NCBI GenBank assembly: GCA_900661335.1
Contig: CAACVY010000016.1
Coordinates: 1-43,485, forward strand
Direction of reading: 5' to 3'
DNA from: an uncultured bacterium
GTDB lineage: Bacteria > Verrucomicrobiota > Kiritimatiellia > PWTM01
Length of the DNA stretch: 43,485 nt
The translations under genes were made by a program, and so were the position numbers. The notes under the pieces were generated by a model. It was given only the letters and a program-made list of their open reading frames with translations, did no database searches and was not told the DNA's origin. Shown piece after piece: positions 34,086 to 43,038 of the stretch. Within the stretch, counting starts at the first letter, position 1. Every line of letters starts with the position of its first letter.

Positions 34086-35429
34086 ATGAGACGAACCGAC
34101 GAGGTGTTGAACGCCCTACGAAGCGTCACAGACCCGGATTTGAACCGGAATATTGTCGAACTGGGGTTCATACGGCAAATCGAAGGCACGGAAAGCGGCC
34201 ACGTCGTACTTGGACTCGCCCTCACGACTCCTGCATGCCCTTTGCGGGAATGGTTTCGCGAACAATGCCGACAGGCTTTGACCGCGTTGCCATGGGTTAA
34301 GTCCGTCCAGATTCGCTGGCTCTCCACGCCGGCGGCTACTTCGCGAGGTTCCGACCACGGCCTGGCTCAAGTATCCCGAATCGTCGCCGTCGGAAGTTGC
34401 AAAGGCGGGGTTGGAAAATCCACCGTGGCCGTCAATCTCGCGTTCAGTTTCGCCCGTCTTGGTGCCCGTGTGGGCATTTTCGACGCAGACATTTTTGGTC
34501 CCAGCCTGCCGACCATGGTTCAACCCCGTGAACGCTTGATCCGTGTTGTGAACGGCCGCTTGCTGCCCCTGGTCTACGAGAATGTTCGGCTCCAGTCGTT
34601 CGGTTTTGTGGCTCAGGAGGATGGCCCTGCGATCATGCGCGGCCCGATGGTGAGCCAAGTGTTGCTCCAGCTGCTGACGCAAACCGATTGGGGCGAACTG
34701 GATTATTTGGTGGTGGATCTGCCACCTGGAACGGGCGACATTCAGCTGACACTGCTCCAAGCCGTGGAACTTACAGCGGCCGTGATGGTGACGACACCTC
34801 AAGAGCTCAGTTTTGTGGACGTGGTCAAGGGGATCCAAATGTTTGATCGTTTGCAAGTGCCCGTGGCAGGAGTCGTGGAAAACATGAGTTGGTTCCAATG
34901 CCCTTCATGCGGCACCACGCATCACCTGTTCGGGCCGGGAGTTCGCGAGCGTTTACGTGAGCAGTTCGGAATTCCCCTTGCATGCGAGCTTCCACTGCTT
35001 CCCGAGGTTTCCACCTGGGGCGATTCGGGTCGGCCAGCAGTGTGCGCGGCCCCGGAGAGCGCGTTTGCACGCCGTCTCAATGAGTTCGCGGCGGGCTTAG
35101 TTCGGGAAATCAGCCGCCTTGAGCGACAGGCGGAACCTCGCCCTGAGATCCTCTGGCAGCCCGGTACAGGAATTCTTGTACGGCTTCCGGGGCAGCCGGA
35201 TCGAGTCATTGTACCTGCCTTGCTTCGGAGCGCTTGTGCGTGCGCCCTATGTGTGGACGAACGGACGGGTCAGCGACGGGTGGAAAGCAAATCGGTCCCG
35301 GAAAACGTTCACCCGGTTCGAATCCAGCCCATGGGACGGTACGCCGTGGCCGTCGAATGGTCGGACGGCCATTCATCCTCGATCTATCCCTATGACCGGC
35401 TGCTGGCGCTAGCTCAGCCGGTGGCGTAG
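34086..35429 (+). CDS. Mrp/ApbC-type iron-sulfur carrier ATPase, DUF59-ParA-DUF971 architecture
   Basis: 447 residues. Residues 1-80 are a MIP18/DUF59 domain (DPDL and TTPACPL with Cys51). Residues 98-345 are the ParA-like ATPase with GSCKGGVGKST (Walker A) and the CPSC pair (Cys272, Cys275) thought to hold the bridging 4Fe-4S cluster. Residues 355-445 are a DUF971 domain, with RSACACALCVDE and VEWSDGHSSSIYPYDRLL. This three-part architecture matches plant HCF101, a 4Fe-4S carrier protein. It would deliver clusters to target proteins; many iron-sulfur enzymes lie in this window. GGAG lies 5 nt before the ATG. Confidence 0.9.
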   Translation: MRRTDEVLNALRSVTDPDLNRNIVELGFIRQIEGTESGHVVLGLALTTPACPLREWFREQCRQALTALPWVKSVQIRWLSTPAATSRGSDHGLAQVSRIVAVGSCKGGVGKSTVAVNLAFSFARLGARVGIFDADIFGPSLPTMVQPRERLIRVVNGRLLPLVYENVRLQSFGFVAQEDGPAIMRGPMVSQVLLQLLTQTDWGELDYLVVDLPPGTGDIQLTLLQAVELTAAVMVTTPQELSFVDVVKGIQMFDRLQVPVAGVVENMSWFQCPSCGTTHHLFGPGVRERLREQFGIPLACELPLLPEVSTWGDSGRPAVCAAPESAFARRLNEFAAGLVREISRLERQAEPRPEILWQPGTGILVRLPGQPDRVIVPALLRSACACALCVDERTGQRRVESKSVPENVHPVRIQPMGRYAVAVEWSDGHSSSIYPYDRLLALAQPVA

Positions 35430-35584
35430 GCGCGGGCCTCGCACCGGTCGGGGTGCCCGGCTGCATTGGGACGCGGGACTTGGTGGCTAGTGCTCGGGGC
35501 GACTGGGGCCCATCAGGCTTCGCAGACAATGTCTCAGTGCACCCGGGTGATGAATCTACTTGAACTTGAACGGTGTGAGTGCAG

Positions 35585-36679
35585 TCAGCGGGACGGCACG
35601 GGCGTGCCAGAAATTCGTTCATGCACCTTGGAACTGCTCAATTCCCACGGCTGACCCAATGCGCGCAACTTTTTCTCCCACACGGCCACACGATCGAGTT
35701 CCCGCACCTGGGCGGGACGCCGATCGGACGGGATGAGCCCACGGTCGAGCAAAAAGTAGAACAACTCTTCTGCGGCCACTCGGTGTACGATTTCATTTCC
35801 GTGTCCGTCGACCAACGGAATCAACTCCAGTCGGTCGGTGCAACTTTGCGCCAGCGCCGGCCACAAATCCAAGAACGGCAAGCCAACCTCCTGACATAGC
35901 TGAGCGACCACCGTGTGGAACGGTGCAAACGGGTAGCGACTTGGCCGAAGGTCGCCAGCCAAGCACGGCCACAGCATTGCAACGACCGGGACATGATGTG
36001 TGGAGGACAGCTGCTGAATTCGACCCAAGGCGTCGCGAAGCTTTGCTATCCCGCTATAGTCCGAGCGGTACAAAAACTCATAATAGCTCCGTAATCCCTG
36101 GACACGCCGCCTGCGTTCAACCGCGCGCACGGCCAGCGACACTAGCCGGCTGTGTCGCGCCAAGGGCTGGAGCCAACGTTCAAGTTTCCCTTCGCGCAAG
36201 TCCGGACGTCGCGCCAACAAGTCGAGCGGTTTAGTCCAGTCTTCCGGATCATTTAGCGACATGGCCAACACCACCACCGACGCTCCATCCCGGATCGCCT
36301 GTTCTACGCGGTGAACTTGCTGATAAGTCGAAGAGGGTACCGCGTACAGCTTGACCACCGCAGGCGGCTGAGCCGCCGTGATGTTTAGAAACCACTCCAA
36401 GACAAAGGCGAGACGACTACATTTTTGATTGCCCACTCCCATGGCCAACGAGTCGCCGACGACGGCCACGGTCAAGGCAGTGCTGGCGCCCGCCGCCCAC
36501 GGATGTTCGCGACGGTCCTCCACGCCAACGATCCGGGTGCTTCGATCGAACGGGATGTCTTCGAGGCCTGGGGGTACTAGCCCCCGTACAAGACCCTCAA
36601 CTGCGAACATGCCCAAGACCGCAACGACGGTGATCCGCAATGTCCAATGCGCCCACGACGTCACGTTCCATCGAGTACT
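35585..36679 (-). CDS. Membrane-anchored SGNH/GDSL hydrolase
   Basis: About 364 residues. One N-terminal helix (residues 14-33, TLRITVVAVLGMFAVEGLV) probably anchors it. Block I is VVGDSLAMG (Ser78). Block V is LVDGHGNEIVH, with Asp and His spaced as in the catalytic pair. A middle motif is VVVLAMSLNDPED, the Asn of block III. SGNH enzymes are esterases or lipases, often acting on polysaccharide O-acetyl groups. GTG 36679 was chosen over the ATG 36727 because that one lies inside the upstream gene; GGAG precedes the GTG by 8 nt. It follows the PD40 gene by 8 nt. Confidence 0.75.
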   Translation of the reverse strand, partial: STRWNVTSWAHWTLRITVVAVLGMFAVEGLVRGLVPPGLEDIPFDRSTRIVGVEDRREHPWAAGASTALTVAVVGDSLAMGVGNQKCSRLAFVLEWFLNITAAQPPAVVKLYAVPSSTYQQVHRVEQAIRDGASVVVLAMSLNDPEDWTKPLDLLARRPDLREGKLERWLQPLARHSRLVSLAVRAVERRRRVQGLRSYYEFLYRSDYSGIAKLRDALGRIQQLSSTHHVPVVAMLWPCLAGDLRPSRYPFAPFHTVVAQLCQEVGLPFLDLWPALAQSCTDRLELIPLVDGHGNEIVHRVAAEELFYFLLDRGLIPSDRRPAQVRELDRVAVWEKKLRALGQPWELSSSKVHERISGTPVPSR

Positions 36680-36687
36680 CACCGGCT

Positions 36688-37668
36688 TCACTCCAGGCCG
36701 ATGCGACGAAGCCACCAACGCCACCACCCGGTCGTTTCACGGCTGCTTCGGGCTACCCACAAGTCCGCACGCTTTGCATCGGCCGTCCAAACCACTCGAA
36801 CCATGCCGGTGGTGGCCATATCCAGTACCCACACGTCGGCGGGCGCGGGCCACTCGGAGCAACACACGAGCCACCGAGGATGGTGGGACCAAGCTTCGTT
36901 GTCCACCGGATAACCTTCCGGAGGCCTAAACTCCACTTGAACTTGGTGGGTGCTCCAATGCCGGATGCGCAAGACATCGTGCCGTCCACCCAAGTGCGTA
37001 TACCCTTCCCCATCTGGAGAAATCGCAGCGGAACAACCGCGATGCAACACCGGTCCCAACTTAAGAGTGCCATTGGTCTGCACCTCCGCGGCGACGATCC
37101 GATGGCCGGCCAGCGCAAGCATCGCGCGCCTCCCGTCGGCGGAGAAGCCGAGACCTCGTACGGCCACATTCGTCAGCACAGTCCTCGACCGCCCCGTCCA
37201 ACCCACCGCGCGCAATTCACCGCCGTCTGCAAACCAGATTTCCTCTCCGGATGGATGAAACTCCAGCGCGTGCGGCTTGGGGACCCGAGCGGAGGCTAAT
37301 ACGCGAAACTTTCGCCCCTCTGCGGTCATGACGCAAACATTCGAACTCTGAAAGAAGGCGATCCACCGGCCGTCCGGCGACCAGCGTGGATAGCGGCCTG
37401 CCGCCAAGCGGCGTACCCAACGGCTCCCCACCGGCGCCACAAAAATGCTTTCTGCAAGGTTGGTCCTCTCGCGTTGAAACACGACCCAACCGCGACACTC
37501 ATCCGCCAACTTCCGTGCCGTCCGAAGTTCAGAACGAGGGGCCGCCATCCGCAACCATCCTCGTCCCTCCCACGCCCCCACCACAGCGATCAAAATCGCC
37601 GCGGCCAATCCCAACGCGCGAAATATGAACGTATGTGGAAATGGGGTGCTCATCGCACAGCAATTCAT
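36688..37668 (-). CDS. Membrane-anchored PD40/TolB-like beta-propeller protein
   Basis: About 326 residues. An N-terminal helix (TFIFRALGLAAAILIAVVGAW) is followed by repeated blades of the PD40 type: RYPRWSPDGRWIAFFQ, ALEFHPSGEEIWF, GLGFSADGRRAML and AAISPDGEGYTH. Such propellers bind proteins or sugars and are not usually enzymes. It ends with a Trp/Arg-rich segment. The start is at MNCC, with a G-rich ribosome site ahead; MSTP at 37653 is possible. It lies 8 nt upstream of the SGNH hydrolase gene and the pair probably works together, perhaps as cell-surface glycan-modifying proteins. Confidence 0.7.
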   Translation of the reverse strand: MNCCAMSTPFPHTFIFRALGLAAAILIAVVGAWEGRGWLRMAAPRSELRTARKLADECRGWVVFQRERTNLAESIFVAPVGSRWVRRLAAGRYPRWSPDGRWIAFFQSSNVCVMTAEGRKFRVLASARVPKPHALEFHPSGEEIWFADGGELRAVGWTGRSRTVLTNVAVRGLGFSADGRRAMLALAGHRIVAAEVQTNGTLKLGPVLHRGCSAAISPDGEGYTHLGGRHDVLRIRHWSTHQVQVEFRPPEGYPVDNEAWSHHPRWLVCCSEWPAPADVWVLDMATTGMVRVVWTADAKRADLWVARSSRETTGWWRWWLRRIGLE

Positions 37669-37946
37669 CTTACGCCGCCCCCCACCGCGTTCAACGCGGC
37701 TTTCCGCAAGTGGACCAACGCGAGCAGACGTCCGCCTCCGCGGAAGCGCGCACACTGCCTGCCAGAAAACAATCTAACCGCTTCCTTGGCCCGGAAGCGA
37801 CTGCGGCGATTCCCATGCGCGGTCGCTCGTACACACCTAGTACCGTGAAATGCGCGCCGCGACTTGGTACCCCGATAGAACCGTAGAGGCCACGTAGCCC
37901 TGCTGAGAAACTGTTCTGTTCGGAGTGCCCCGCGACTACCATCAGG

Positions 37947-37975
37947 ATGACAAACCGGGAACGCCGTGCTATAAA
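37947..37975 (+). promoter_or_regulatory. Promoter of tRNA-Gly
   Basis: ATGACA (-35, five of six consensus positions), a 17-nt spacer, then TATAAA (-10, five of six). It ends 15 nt before the tRNA. This is the cleanest sigma-70-type promoter in the window and fits a strong, constitutive stable-RNA gene. Confidence 0.8.
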
Positions 37976-37990
37976 TAAAACCGGATCAGT

Positions 37991-38065
<75 letters not shown>

Positions 38066-38169
38066 CCACTGGCGGTGAATAGGACGAACCACCTCATCCG
38101 TATTCCCGAACTTTTTCACGCATCGCGGACAGCCGAACAGATGGTGCCCAGCAATGTTCCGTGGCCAAT

Positions 38170-39540
38170 TCAGGCTAACGACCACGGCGCGCGCATGGGG
38201 CGAGAAAGCATCGCCTGTGCTTCGGAATCCCCGATGATCTCTTCCTTCACCGGATCCCAACGGAGCTCTGCTCGTCCCAGCCTGAGCATGATGTTCGCCA
38301 AATGGGCAATCGTGATACTCCGGTGCCCAACCTCCGCGGGACAGATCGTTGGCTGCCCCGTAAATACGCAGTCCACAAAGTTCCGTTCGTGGTCGTTGCT
38401 TGCGTACAGTTTGATCGCAGTATCCGGCAGCTTGGTTTTCACCAGCCCCTCCGGCTGGCTATTCAAGACGCCCCGCGCACAGTAAATCCATTGCCCGTTT
38501 TCACCTTCAAACCGAATGCCGCCCGTCCCGCCATGCTCCGGTGCCGCCACGTCGACGATCATCCGTGCTCCACTCGCATATTCCGCCTCGAAGTGGAAGG
38601 AGGTGGCCGTGTTGTATAACGCGTCTCGCGGCGGAAATTCCGCTTGGCCATGAAAGAAGCGGACCGGACCTGTGGAGTCGGCGTCCAACGCCCATTGAAC
38701 AATATCGAAGTGATGGGCGCCGAAATCCGTGATCATGCCGCCGGAAAAATCGTAGTTGTGGCGCCAATTGAGCGGGTGCAACGCGGGACAATACGGCCGC
38801 GACGGAGCCGGCCCGAGCCAAAACTCCCAGTTCAATCCCTCCGGCGCCGGCTCGGGGTCTTTGCGGGCGGCCAGTCCGCTCCAGTCCTTGTGCCCGCCCG
38901 GTAACCATACTCGGATGGTATGGACCTTCCCAATCACCCCGTTACGCACCAGCTCACACGCCCGTCGAAAGTGGATGCTCGATCGCTGCTGCGACCCGGT
39001 CTGAAACGTCACGCCCGCGGCCGCCACGGCCTGGACGATCGCACGGCCTTCCGCGACGGTGAGCGCCAACGGTTTCTGACAGTAGATGTGCTTGCCCGCG
39101 CGGGCCGCTGCCACCGCAATCAACGCATGCCAGTGATCGGGAGTGGAGATGTTCACCGCGTCGATCGTGTCATCCGCGAGGATTTCACGAAAATCCTCGG
39201 TCACACGGCAATAGTTCACGGTGGCAGGGTCCCGATGCTCTTTTTGGGCGTAATGCTCATTGACCAGACGCCGACCATATTCCCGCCCGCCTTCCAACTC
39301 GCCCTGGTACCCGTAATGCCCCGACAGCCGATTCACATCGCACACCGCGACAACCTGGACTCGGTCGTTGTTGAGGAACTGCCGGCCAGTCGTGTGCGCG
39401 ATCGTTCCGAAACCGATGCACGCCAAGGTCAACCGTTCCGACGGCGCCGGTCGACCGCGACCGAGGACCGACGCCGGTACCCACATGGGAGCTGCGGCCG
39501 CCGCGGCTCCACGGAGAAATGTACGACGCGTAAGTTTCAT
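38170..39540 (-). CDS. Tat-exported Gfo/Idh/MocA family oxidoreductase
   Basis: 456 residues. The N-terminus MKLTRRTFLRGAAAAAA is a twin-arginine signal. A Rossmann core follows (LTLACIGFGTIAHT near residue 38), then AVNISTPDHWHALI, and YCQKPLALTVAEG, where the usual EKP of the family reads QKP; the Lys is kept. The rest is the alpha/beta C-terminal domain with GGMITDFGAHHFDIVQW. Members act on sugar-like substrates using NAD(P); exported ones with bound cofactor are common in PVC bacteria. ATG 39540 is used because it opens the Tat motif; a longer frame (39654) does not look like protein. Confidence 0.88.
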   Translation of the reverse strand: MKLTRRTFLRGAAAAAAPMWVPASVLGRGRPAPSERLTLACIGFGTIAHTTGRQFLNNDRVQVVAVCDVNRLSGHYGYQGELEGGREYGRRLVNEHYAQKEHRDPATVNYCRVTEDFREILADDTIDAVNISTPDHWHALIAVAAARAGKHIYCQKPLALTVAEGRAIVQAVAAAGVTFQTGSQQRSSIHFRRACELVRNGVIGKVHTIRVWLPGGHKDWSGLAARKDPEPAPEGLNWEFWLGPAPSRPYCPALHPLNWRHNYDFSGGMITDFGAHHFDIVQWALDADSTGPVRFFHGQAEFPPRDALYNTATSFHFEAEYASGARMIVDVAAPEHGGTGGIRFEGENGQWIYCARGVLNSQPEGLVKTKLPDTAIKLYASNDHERNFVDCVFTGQPTICPAEVGHRSITIAHLANIMLRLGRAELRWDPVKEEIIGDSEAQAMLSRPMRAPWSLA

Positions 39541-39813
39541 CGCACTACCCTTTCTATCCGAGGCCATTCTATCCCACGACGCCTTCCAACCCAACTCCCG
39601 ACGATCGCACACCGAACTACCGCCCCCACCCCCTGCGCCGTCGCCCGCACTCATCCATCGGCGCGGCGGACATGCGGCAGCAAGGCCTAGCTAGCGCCAC
39701 TGCGAGCCCTTCAGAGAAGCTGTTCACGCACTCACTAGCCTCCGTCGCTGACATTCTCGAACGTGTCCAGGACCACGAGCAGCCCGACCCGGTTCCTTGC
39801 ATAGTCTTTGCCA

Positions 39814-40653
39814 TCAACCGCGTTCGAGTTGGACTTCCTCGCCTTGGCGTGCGAAATGGACCGTTGAAAGATAACTTTGAGCCTTGCGTTCAAGGACCTC
39901 CAGAAACTCATCATCGTGGTCCGGCGAATGATGAATGACGTGAACTCGTGCCGACCCGATGAATTGGCCCACGGCCACCACGTCTTCCCACGTGCTGTGT
40001 CCCCAGCCCCGTCGCGATGGGTACTCCGCACTGGTGTAGGCGCCGTCCATGCACAACAAGTCGGGCACGCCGCCTTGCCGCAGAAACCTCACGAACTCGC
40101 GCCGAGCATCCTCTCCCATGCTGGCCCACTCGATGTCCGTCGCCAGCACCATGCTCGTCCCGTCGCCCGTATCCTCGATCCGATAGGCCACACACTCTCC
40201 GACATGGCCGACGCGGATCCACCGCACCCGAAACGGACCCATGCACCACTCGACGTCGGCGGGAAGAGTCTGGAACTCCATCCCCGCACGAGCGTCTCGC
40301 AACGAAAGTGGCCAAAACGGTGGCGACACCAGTTGCGGCAGCACAGTCGCAACGGATCGACCATCCAACAAGGGCGCGGCAAATATCACCTTACGGTCCG
40401 GCTGCCACAACGGCCCGAGGTTTGGCAAACCTAGAAGGTGGTCCAAGTGATAATGCGTGAACAATACCGGCAAGGGACCTTTGGCCTGGGACAAGCGCGG
40501 CTGGAGCACACGCACGCCGCTCCCTGCATCGAGCAGGAGCATCTCGCCGCTGACCGCAGTGAGCAACACCGCGGTGGTTTCCCCACCAAACACCCGATAT
40601 CGCTCATCACAAACCGGGAATGAACCACGGATCCCGCCGTACAGCACGTTCAT
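39814..40653 (-). CDS. MBL-fold metallo-hydrolase
   Basis: 279 residues. The metal site is HYHLDH (residues 67-72) with RGSFP near the start and LLDAGSG before it. Later metal ligands are in VGHVGECVA, LATDIEW and VIHHSPDHDD. The GHSTWEDVV stretch resembles RNase Z/PhnP-like and cyclic-nucleotide phosphodiesterase branches of this superfamily. The substrate is unknown; an enzyme that opens cyclic phosphate bonds is plausible given the neighbouring adenylate cyclase, with which it could form a two-gene unit (42-nt gap, same strand). Confidence 0.8.
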   Translation of the reverse strand: MNVLYGGIRGSFPVCDERYRVFGGETTAVLLTAVSGEMLLLDAGSGVRVLQPRLSQAKGPLPVLFTHYHLDHLLGLPNLGPLWQPDRKVIFAAPLLDGRSVATVLPQLVSPPFWPLSLRDARAGMEFQTLPADVEWCMGPFRVRWIRVGHVGECVAYRIEDTGDGTSMVLATDIEWASMGEDARREFVRFLRQGGVPDLLCMDGAYTSAEYPSRRGWGHSTWEDVVAVGQFIGSARVHVIHHSPDHDDEFLEVLERKAQSYLSTVHFARQGEEVQLERG

Positions 40654-40695
40654 CGCCGCTCTCCAAGCACGTCGATCGGTGGACCGGGGCTGCCC

Positions 40696-42828
40696 CTATT
40701 TCTCCCCCAGCGTCCACACCCCATCCCACGAACCGTCTGCCGCGCGCGCTTGCTGCTCACATATCTGGGCGTAGCGCTGGGCAACCGGATCCTGCACCAA
40801 CTCACGAAACAGTTGCGCCGCTTCCAACCATTGGCCGTTCTGCGCTCGTGCCAACGCGTCTAAGAACTTGGCCCAGCCGGGCGGTTCTGGGTCCGTCGCC
40901 AACCCGACCGGCTCGAACACTTCCACGGGCGTGGCCCGACCGACCACTCGGATCCATCCGAGCGGCCGCCAGCGGAATAAATCGCCCGCCGTTTGTCGGA
41001 CGGACCCGGAGGCCAAAATCGAGGTTCCAAAAAATTTGTTGGCCCCTTCCAAACGTGAAGCCAGGTTGGCGGCGTCGCCTAATACGGTGTAGTTGAACCG
41101 CGTTTCCGAACCCATGTTGCCGACCACAACTTCGCCGGTGTTCAGCCCGATCCGCATCCGTAGCCAAGCGCCATACCGCTCCTTCCACTCCGCCCGTCGT
41201 TCCGCCAACACGCGTTGACATGCCAGAGCCGCACGCACCGCCCGTGCCGCGTGGTCAGGTTGCGTCACCGGCGCGTTCCAAAAAGCCACGATAGCGTCGC
41301 CGATGTATTTGTCCAAGTATCCGCCCTCGCGAAGAATCTCATTTCCCATAGCCGTAAGGTATTCGTTCAACAGGCGCACAAGCTCCGAGGGAGACAGGCG
41401 CTCCGAAAACGTCGAGAATTTCTCGATGTCCGAGAAAAACATGGTCAGCTCGCGCTGGATGCCCCCCAGCTGCAGGCTGGCGGGGTTTTGTAAGATCTGC
41501 TCGATCACCTCGGGTCCAAGATAATGCCGAAACGCGCGCTGAATGAACGCCTTCTGACGGCCCTCGGTGGCATAGTTGACCAAGGCGCCGGCCAACGAGG
41601 CCGCCAATCCGGTCAGCACCGGCGAGGCCATCGGAAGCTCCCGACCACCCCACGCCGCTGCCCACGCGGCCAGAGAAGGCAACGCCACCGACGCCACGAC
41701 CACCCCGCCCAGAGCCCACGCTCGGCTCAACCGAAGACCACCCCAGGCCAGCCACACGGACAAGATCCACGCACCCAGGTGCACCCAAACCCTCGAGACC
41801 GGTCGAACAAAATCACCTGCCAAAAGGTTGTCCAGAAAGGTCGCGTAAATCTCCACGCCTGGATACACGCGGCTGACCGGAGTTGGCCGTAAATCCAACA
41901 AGCCGGGCGCACTGGAGCCAATGAACACGTACTTGTCGCGGAAATCTGAGGGCGATACCACCGGCGCCGCCCCTCCTCCTTCGGCCAAGCGAAGCTCAGA
42001 CTGGATCACAGCAGCCGCAGAATACGCCCGATGAGTGCCCGAAGGGCCACGAAACCGTAAACGGACCCGACCTTCTTCGTCCACTGGAATGGTCGCGCCG
42101 TTGACCTCCAGCCTCCCATTTGCCCATCGAGACGTCACCGTGCGTCCGGCCGCAGCCTCGGCCGCCAACCAGACTCCCAGTCCCAAGTTCGGCAACACGA
42201 CTCCGTCGAACGCGCGCCCCACTGCACAACGGCGAAAGACACCGTCACTGTCCGACACGTCGCTCACGTTGGCCAACCGAAATGCGTTGGAAGCGATTTC
42301 CACAACCGGAAACAGCGCCCGCGCGCCCATGGGAAGCTTCGAGAGCGCCTGCAACGCATCCGCGAGGTCCATGCCAGTCGGCCGCGGCACCTCCGCGGGC
42401 CAGTGCTCCGTCCCTCCGTCTTGCTCACCGCCGATGAACACGGCCGCCACGACTCGGCCATTTCGTGCAATCGCTTCGCCCAGTGCGGCGTCGTCCGTAA
42501 CTCCCATGTACGAAGGCTCGGAAAAAATCATGTCGAGCCCGACCGCGCGAGCGCCTGCCCGCCTGCAGAAATCGAGAATCGGCACGTAGACCTCCCGAGG
42601 CCAGGGCCAAGAAAGTCGCATCTCACGGCGAGCCCAATCCAGACTGGGCTGGTCTAACAACACAACGCGAATCTGGTCCGTCGCTGGCGAAGGCGAAGCC
42701 GTCCAGCGAACGCGCCAGTCCCACGTCACCTGCTCCCAGCGGTCCAACCAACCCAGCCCAGCGACGAGGTTTACAACGATCCAACTGGCTGTGCCAATAC
42801 CGAATGCGTACCAGAGCTTTCCTCGCAC
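40696..42828 (-). CDS. CHASE2-domain adenylate/guanylate cyclase
   Basis: About 710 residues. One N-terminal helix (residues 6-27), an exported CHASE2 sensor (about 45-340; FVFIGSSAPGLLDLRPTP type), three membrane helices (about 350-435), then a class III cyclase catalytic domain (about 465-650). Metal-binding Asp are in FFSDIEKFSTFSE and DKYIGDAIVAFWNAP; the base-reading Lys and Asp fit ATP; Asn and Arg are in VLGDAANLASRLE. It would make cAMP on an extracellular cue. GTG 42828 opens the first helix; a longer frame to 43017 is not protein-like. The tail after the cyclase looks like a small TPR-like region. Confidence 0.9.
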   Translation of the reverse strand: MRGKLWYAFGIGTASWIVVNLVAGLGWLDRWEQVTWDWRVRWTASPSPATDQIRVVLLDQPSLDWARREMRLSWPWPREVYVPILDFCRRAGARAVGLDMIFSEPSYMGVTDDAALGEAIARNGRVVAAVFIGGEQDGGTEHWPAEVPRPTGMDLADALQALSKLPMGARALFPVVEIASNAFRLANVSDVSDSDGVFRRCAVGRAFDGVVLPNLGLGVWLAAEAAAGRTVTSRWANGRLEVNGATIPVDEEGRVRLRFRGPSGTHRAYSAAAVIQSELRLAEGGGAAPVVSPSDFRDKYVFIGSSAPGLLDLRPTPVSRVYPGVEIYATFLDNLLAGDFVRPVSRVWVHLGAWILSVWLAWGGLRLSRAWALGGVVVASVALPSLAAWAAAWGGRELPMASPVLTGLAASLAGALVNYATEGRQKAFIQRAFRHYLGPEVIEQILQNPASLQLGGIQRELTMFFSDIEKFSTFSERLSPSELVRLLNEYLTAMGNEILREGGYLDKYIGDAIVAFWNAPVTQPDHAARAVRAALACQRVLAERRAEWKERYGAWLRMRIGLNTGEVVVGNMGSETRFNYTVLGDAANLASRLEGANKFFGTSILASGSVRQTAGDLFRWRPLGWIRVVGRATPVEVFEPVGLATDPEPPGWAKFLDALARAQNGQWLEAAQLFRELVQDPVAQRYAQICEQQARAADGSWDGVWTLGEK

Positions 42829-42945
42829 GGATACAATCCTAACCGACAGGTACGCAATTTTGAACCCATCACAAACGATTGGAGCCTGCCGTTTAGATCG
42901 GCGGTTCGGCAGAGCTACGAGATTTTCAACTCGTATAGGACGAAT

Positions 42946-42959
42946 CTCTGGCGCCAGAG
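42946..42959. promoter_or_regulatory. Perfect 14-bp palindrome upstream of the cyclase
   Basis: CTCTGGCGCCAGAG reads the same on both strands. It lies about 120 nt before the cyclase start, in a position suited to a regulator operator. A single copy only. Confidence 0.3.
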
Positions 42960-43020
42960 CGCGGCTGTAGCTCCGCCCCACCGCCACTGGAGCAGTACGC
43001 GCTTTACGATGAAGCACTAG

Positions 43021-43038
43021 CGTTGATTGGTATCAACG
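43021..43038. repeat. Perfect inverted repeat (7-bp stem)
   Basis: CGTTGAT and ATCAACG pair around the loop TGGT. It may be a binding site or an RNA hairpin. The site lies about 190 nt upstream of the cyclase start. Confidence 0.35.

Noticed and set aside
35430-35584. Possible terminator hairpin (GCACC/GGTGC) after the Mrp gene
   Set aside because: Short stem, loop of 6 nt and no T-run; not enough to call.
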